Below are positions 59,742 to 64,000 of a stretch of DNA of 64,000 bases, piece by piece. Position numbers and translations under genes: made by a program. The stretch comes from Mactromeris polynyma. Taxonomy: Eukaryota > Mollusca > Bivalvia > Venerida > Mactridae. The stretch spans positions 44,954,619 to 45,018,618 of the forward strand of contig JASFXZ010000001.1 of assembly GCA_032209605.1 (NCBI GenBank), in the 5' to 3' direction. Each line of letters opens with the position of its first letter. Position 1 is the first letter of the stretch. The notes below the pieces were generated by a model. It was not told the DNA's origin and searched no databases. It saw only the letters and a program-made list of their open reading frames with translations.

Positions 59742-60032
59742 AATGTGGGAACTATCTATAGATGAAGTGTATCTATGTGGGAACTATCTATAGATGAAGT
59801 GTATCTATGTGGGAACTATCTATAGATGAAGTGTATCTATGTGGGAACTATCTATAGATGAAGTGTATCTATGTGGGAACTATCTATAGATGAAGTGTAT
59901 CTATGTGGGAACTATCTATAGATGAAGTGTATCTATGTGGGAACTATCTATAGATGAAGTGTATCTATGTGGGAACTATCTATAGATGAAGTGTATCTAT
60001 GTGGGAACTATCTATAGATGAAGTGTATCTAT
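59742..60032. repeat. 32-bp minisatellite, 9 copies
   Basis: Units hold AATGTGGGAACTATCTATAG or the TATGTGGG form, plus ATGAAGTGTATC. Copies are virtually identical, so expansion is very recent. Confidence 0.95.
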
Positions 60033-60674
60033 TTGCTGTAGTGTCAAAAACACCATTCCAGTTTCTAAAAAGCCATTGTGATATTTTTATATTTCATTTT
60101 GTATAAATAATTGCAGTTTATATTGTCTTGTGGTATTGCTCATACATTATGACAGACACTTCAATAGTGCATTATATTTGTTGCAAAGATTACAGTTTTC
60201 TGAATACCCTATACTTTGCACAAACTTAGGTTTTGGAATATTAGAATAAAGTAAAGTCTAAAATAGTGATTCTTCATTCCTTTTCTGACGTTTTGAATCT
60301 CACACAGTTTAAGATCAATATTCTATGGAATTTCTTACCGACATTTTGTCAGAAAATGGTAGTTATAATGTTCAGTCATTACTTCAAGTAAAATATATTT
60401 TGAGGCCGTCCTTAATAAACTGTTTGTTTTCAGTAACCTATGATACTCTTGGTGGGTCGGTAGGTCCATAGTCATCAGATTTTATGTGTGTTGAAAAGTG
60501 ACACAGAAATGATCCATATGATTAAAAAAAGTTAGGTCGAGACTAATGTCTGTCGGAATTCTGCAAACAAACGATGTACTGAGGATGGCCAGAGGAATTG
60601 ATCATTTCTATTGTCTTGTATTACCTCACATGCAGTCAATATTGATATATCTCCAGAATAAAATGTGGAAGTAC

Positions 60675-61083
60675 TTAGGAAGTACTGAGGGCGGCTCTTA
60701 GGAAGTACTGAGGACGGCTCTTAGGAAGTACTGAGGACGGCTCTTAGGAAGTACTGAGGACGGCTCTTAGGAAGTACTGAGGGCGGCTCTTAGGAAGTAC
60801 TGAGGGCGGCTCTTAGGAAGTACTGAGGGCGGCTCTTAGGAAGTACTGAGGGCGGCTCTTAGGAAGTACTGAGGACGGCTCTTCGGAAGTACTGAGGGCG
60901 GCTCTTAGGAAGTACTGAGGGCGGCTCTTAGGAAGTACTGAGGGCGGCTCTTAGGAAGTACTGAGGAAGGCTCTTAGGAAGTACTGAGGACGGCTCTTCG
61001 GAAGTACTGAGGGCGGCTCTTAGGAAGTACTGAGGGCGGCTCTTAGGAAGTACTGAGGGCGGCTCTTAGGAAGTACTGAGGGT
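60675..61083. repeat. 23-bp minisatellite, about 18 copies
   Basis: Units hold TTAGGAAGTACTGAGGGCGG; GGGCGG/GGACGG varies. Three decayed units follow to about 61143. Confidence 0.95.
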
Positions 61084-61784
61084 GGTGCTTAGAAGTATAG
61101 AGGGTGGTGCTTAGAAGTATGGAGGGTGCTTTAGAAGTACTGGGGACAATGTAGATCAAAAATTCATAATTGATGGTCCATCAGTATATTTCATACTCAA
61201 CATATATTATAGGATGATTACAAATTAGCTGCACATAATACTACAAGATATATCTCAATAAGCAAAATCAGACATATAAACCTTGGAATCGAAACTTCCT
61301 ACTGTAGACTTTTGAACTCGTAAGCAGCAAGATTTCTTCCAAGATCAAACCCTTCATAAAAATAGTCATAAAAATTGTGACTTCCACCATCTTGTTTCTG
61401 AATGGAGAGGAACTCAACTCAAACTCAACAGAGAGGAAAGCTTAAGATGAGTGTACGTTTGTTGGCAAGTATGTAAGGTATGATACAAAGTAATATGTCT
61501 GTCCATGTTTGTAGCTTTTATTAATCTTAAACTGTCAACATGAGCACAGGCAGCGACATCTTGTAATGCTGCATAGAAAATGCTGACTGACAATGTCGTG
61601 TTAATTTTGATAATATGAATCCCTGTCATGTCCATTTCTACGAAGAAACTTTTGCTTTGCTCCATAATAATGCAGAGACAATCACGGCCTTCCCAAGGTC
61701 GGCATGCTATGGACCTATCAGCTGACCACTGCTACACTATCATAATACTAATATAATACTATAATGCTAATAATAAAAGAGAAT

Positions 61785-61918
61785 AAGTTGCTATAGGGAA
61801 TGCCACATACATAAGACAAAGCCTCCCCACACAGACCTCCGGGTACACGGAACGCCACATACATAAGACAAAGCCTCCCCACACACAAAGCCTCCCCACA
61901 CAGACCTCCGAGAAAACA
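61785..61918. repeat. 58-bp imperfect duplication
   Basis: GCCACATACATAAGACAAAG with CCTCCCCACACAGACCTCCG occurs twice, with a third partial CCTCCCCACACA. The left flank resembles 10315-10345. Confidence 0.65.
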
Positions 61919-62559
61919 ACAGTCTGTAAAACATCAGGCATTTGAGGAGGTGCAAAGGTAAATACGCAAGGGAACAGGGGCGCAAGTTACCTTTATATTG
62001 GCCCTGTTACTTAATGAAGCCTGTAACATTACCATGAAGTCAGGGGCCAGTGTTACAGGTCAAAGCCTGAAATTCATCATATTCTTACTACCCTAACAAC
62101 AAGCCGTTGACAAACCGTAAGCATTTATATTCTAAACGATGTCAAAGGTCGTCTCTAAGTTCTTGCTCTCAGATCAAACCATGTTCATTTTCCCAGTTCA
62201 TGACTTGAATACTTGCCATGTTCCTTCATACTGGTAAATTTTTGCCATGAAATTTAATTCGCAAATTAAGCATTGTACACTGTCAGCATTTTCTGTTTCA
62301 ACAACAGTAATTAAGCCGAGTCAATAAGGAAATATACATTAATATAGAACCATATAAATAAGGATATACATGTATAACGCTACCCTGTAAATAAATGTGT
62401 AGTATAGAGATCACATACACATCAGTCAAAATGCAGCCAATACAAATCTTAAACATGATGCCCATGAGGGCCTTTTCTCTACTGACAGGCCAAATTTGGT
62501 CACTTTCTTGTCTTTAAGATCTTGGAAGAAATTTCTAAGCAATTTGAGTTAAACCTTGG

Positions 62560-62760
62560 ACAGTAGTTAGATATCGAAGAGACATTGGTTCCTTTTGAAA
62601 AAACAGACAGATCCACCCATGCATAAGTTTGGTAAAAATCAGATAATAAATGATGGGGCTATTGTGTTTCACCAGCTCAATTTTAGGATTTTTTCCAATT
62701 TTCAAGGACCATAATCCAGTCATGCATGGGTGGATCTGGCTGGTATTTTAAAAGAACCAA
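62560..62760. mobile_element. Foldback element of about 200 bp
   Basis: CAGATCCACCCATGCATAAG and CATGCATGGGTGGATCTG are inverted copies, with TTCCTTTTGAAAA and TTTTAAAAGAACC outside them. Confidence 0.55.
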
Positions 62761-63084
62761 GCTCTCATGGATATCTTACTACTGTGTAAGTTTGATTGAG
62801 ATACAAGCTTTGGCCAGTACAGCTAAAAATATGATTTTGATTAAATAATGTTCCACACACAGTAAAAAATGTCATTGTCACAATGACCTATGCATTCAAT
62901 AAATCATAGTTTGTGTGCAATTGTATATACATATTTTGATTTCAGCAAACATGGTTTTGATTAAAAAATGTTCAACGCATCGTAAAAATAACACCAATTG
63001 TCACAAAGAACTTATGCATTCAATAAAAATAAATATCACAGTTTACATGGAAATGTATATAAATAAAAAGAGATGTTTGTAAAC

Positions 63085-63300
63085 ATTATGCCCCCCTATG
63101 ACCTTGACCTTTGACCCCGAGACCCCAAAATCAATAGGGTTCCTCTGCTACCAAAGTAAATGTAGACCAAGTTTGAGGATGATAGGTCTAGGGGTTCTTG
63201 AGTTATTGATTGGAAACGAAAAGGTTACGGACTGACAGACATACTGATGGACATGTGCAAACCAATATGCCCTCTCTTCTTCAAAGGGGGTGGGGGGACA
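63085..63300. repeat. Widespread interspersed repeat
   Basis: ATGCCCCCCTATGACC, GACCTTTGACCCC, AGGGTTCCTCTGCTACC, GGTTCTTGAGTTATTGATTG, GGACTGACAGACATACTGA and CTTCAAAGGGGGTGGGG in this order match, from memory, an element common in molluscs and cnidarians. Confidence 0.5.
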
Positions 63301-64000
63301 AAAATTGTTTTGATTTAAATGTTTTTGATCTAAAACATTTTTGACTTAAAATTGCATGTAGAGTAATAATATCCATAAAAATACTGATTTGATAGAAAAT
63401 AATTTGAAAACATATATTACGGCTACATCGTCAACAAGATTAACTATCACAATGAATAATACAAGCCAAGTTTTCAATTGAGTATTGACTATGCAATGTT
63501 TAATACTGATAATTCAATCAATACAATAATTTTCACATTTTTCTGATCTTGACTTAATAAAATCAATACAAATATACTCGTTTTAAAATAATTGAATATC
63601 AAGCAGAGATGAAAATCTGGAAATCAAACCAATTCACCAGTTGACACTCTCTACTTTGTAAAATACATTAAAATTATCTTCGTTATCAGACATTGTAAGC
63701 CTTCAAAACATTGACAATGACCTTGTGCGGAATTATTGCTAAATAATTGCAGCTCAGAAGATTCAAATATCTTAAAGAATCAAAGCATGTATGAGCAACA
63801 TTGTAATGCTACAAGTGTTTCTATTACATGATATAAGGTGGTAGTTAGACCTTACCAGCATGTCTGAGACCAGCAACATAGTCACTGTTCATTAAAAACA
63901 AAATACAATTTCACCATGTGATACAAAAGTTGGGGACAAATCACTAGGTGTATACACAGAAGATTGTCACAAGTTCTTTCCCTTTATCCCTTCTCAAGTT

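Larger units (their letters stand above)
61144..64000. other. Right-hand spacer
   Basis: No exon recognised. Apart from the repeats listed at 61785, 62560 and 63085 it is plain AT-rich sequence. TATCTAC-type runs and short frames carry no family signature. Confidence 0.45.

Overview
This is eukaryotic, non-bacterial DNA: AT-rich, with spliced genes, long introns, LINEs, tRNA-derived SINEs, miniature inverted-repeat elements (MITEs) and an extraordinary load of minisatellites. The repeat types and the very common palindrome TACATGTA suggest a marine invertebrate, most likely a mollusc (inference; no species marker gene is present).

Genes. (1) The last exon of a DEDDh exonuclease, PML/TREX-like, enters from the left edge (1-549, +). 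(2) A complete four-exon fatty-acid-binding-protein (FABP) gene lies on the minus strand (9877 down to 3693). Its exon sizes and phases match the classic FABP plan and it encodes 128 residues. (3) A complete eight-exon gene on the plus strand (39404-58620, 691 residues) resembles vertebrate LAS2/C18orf54; the phases agree at all seven junctions.

Mobile DNA. From 12.5 to 20.6 kb there is a nest of LINEs: a near full-length but broken minus-strand LINE (ORF1, APE endonuclease, reverse transcriptase, zinc knuckle) sits inside a plus-strand LINE, and another plus-strand LINE piece follows. Other LINE, SINE, hAT, pogo/Tigger and foldback elements are scattered through introns and spacers. Several have target-site duplications that can be read directly.

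Tandem arrays. At least sixteen minisatellites, with units of 23 to 80 bp, fill roughly 15 kb, about a quarter of the window. Many lie in introns of the two complete genes. They produce long open frames, often on both strands, that should not be annotated as proteins.

Main discovery candidate. The largest array (50604-57106) lies in intron 6 of the LAS2-like gene, and its repeat unit is a copy of that intron's own 3' splice site plus the first 14 bases of the next exon. The founding 63-bp unit has been trimmed to 45- and 39-bp forms. More than half of the roughly 120 units keep the acceptor-like TAG, so the true acceptor is the last of a long row of near-identical decoys. Any decoy used in the gene's frame would give a TAA within six codons.
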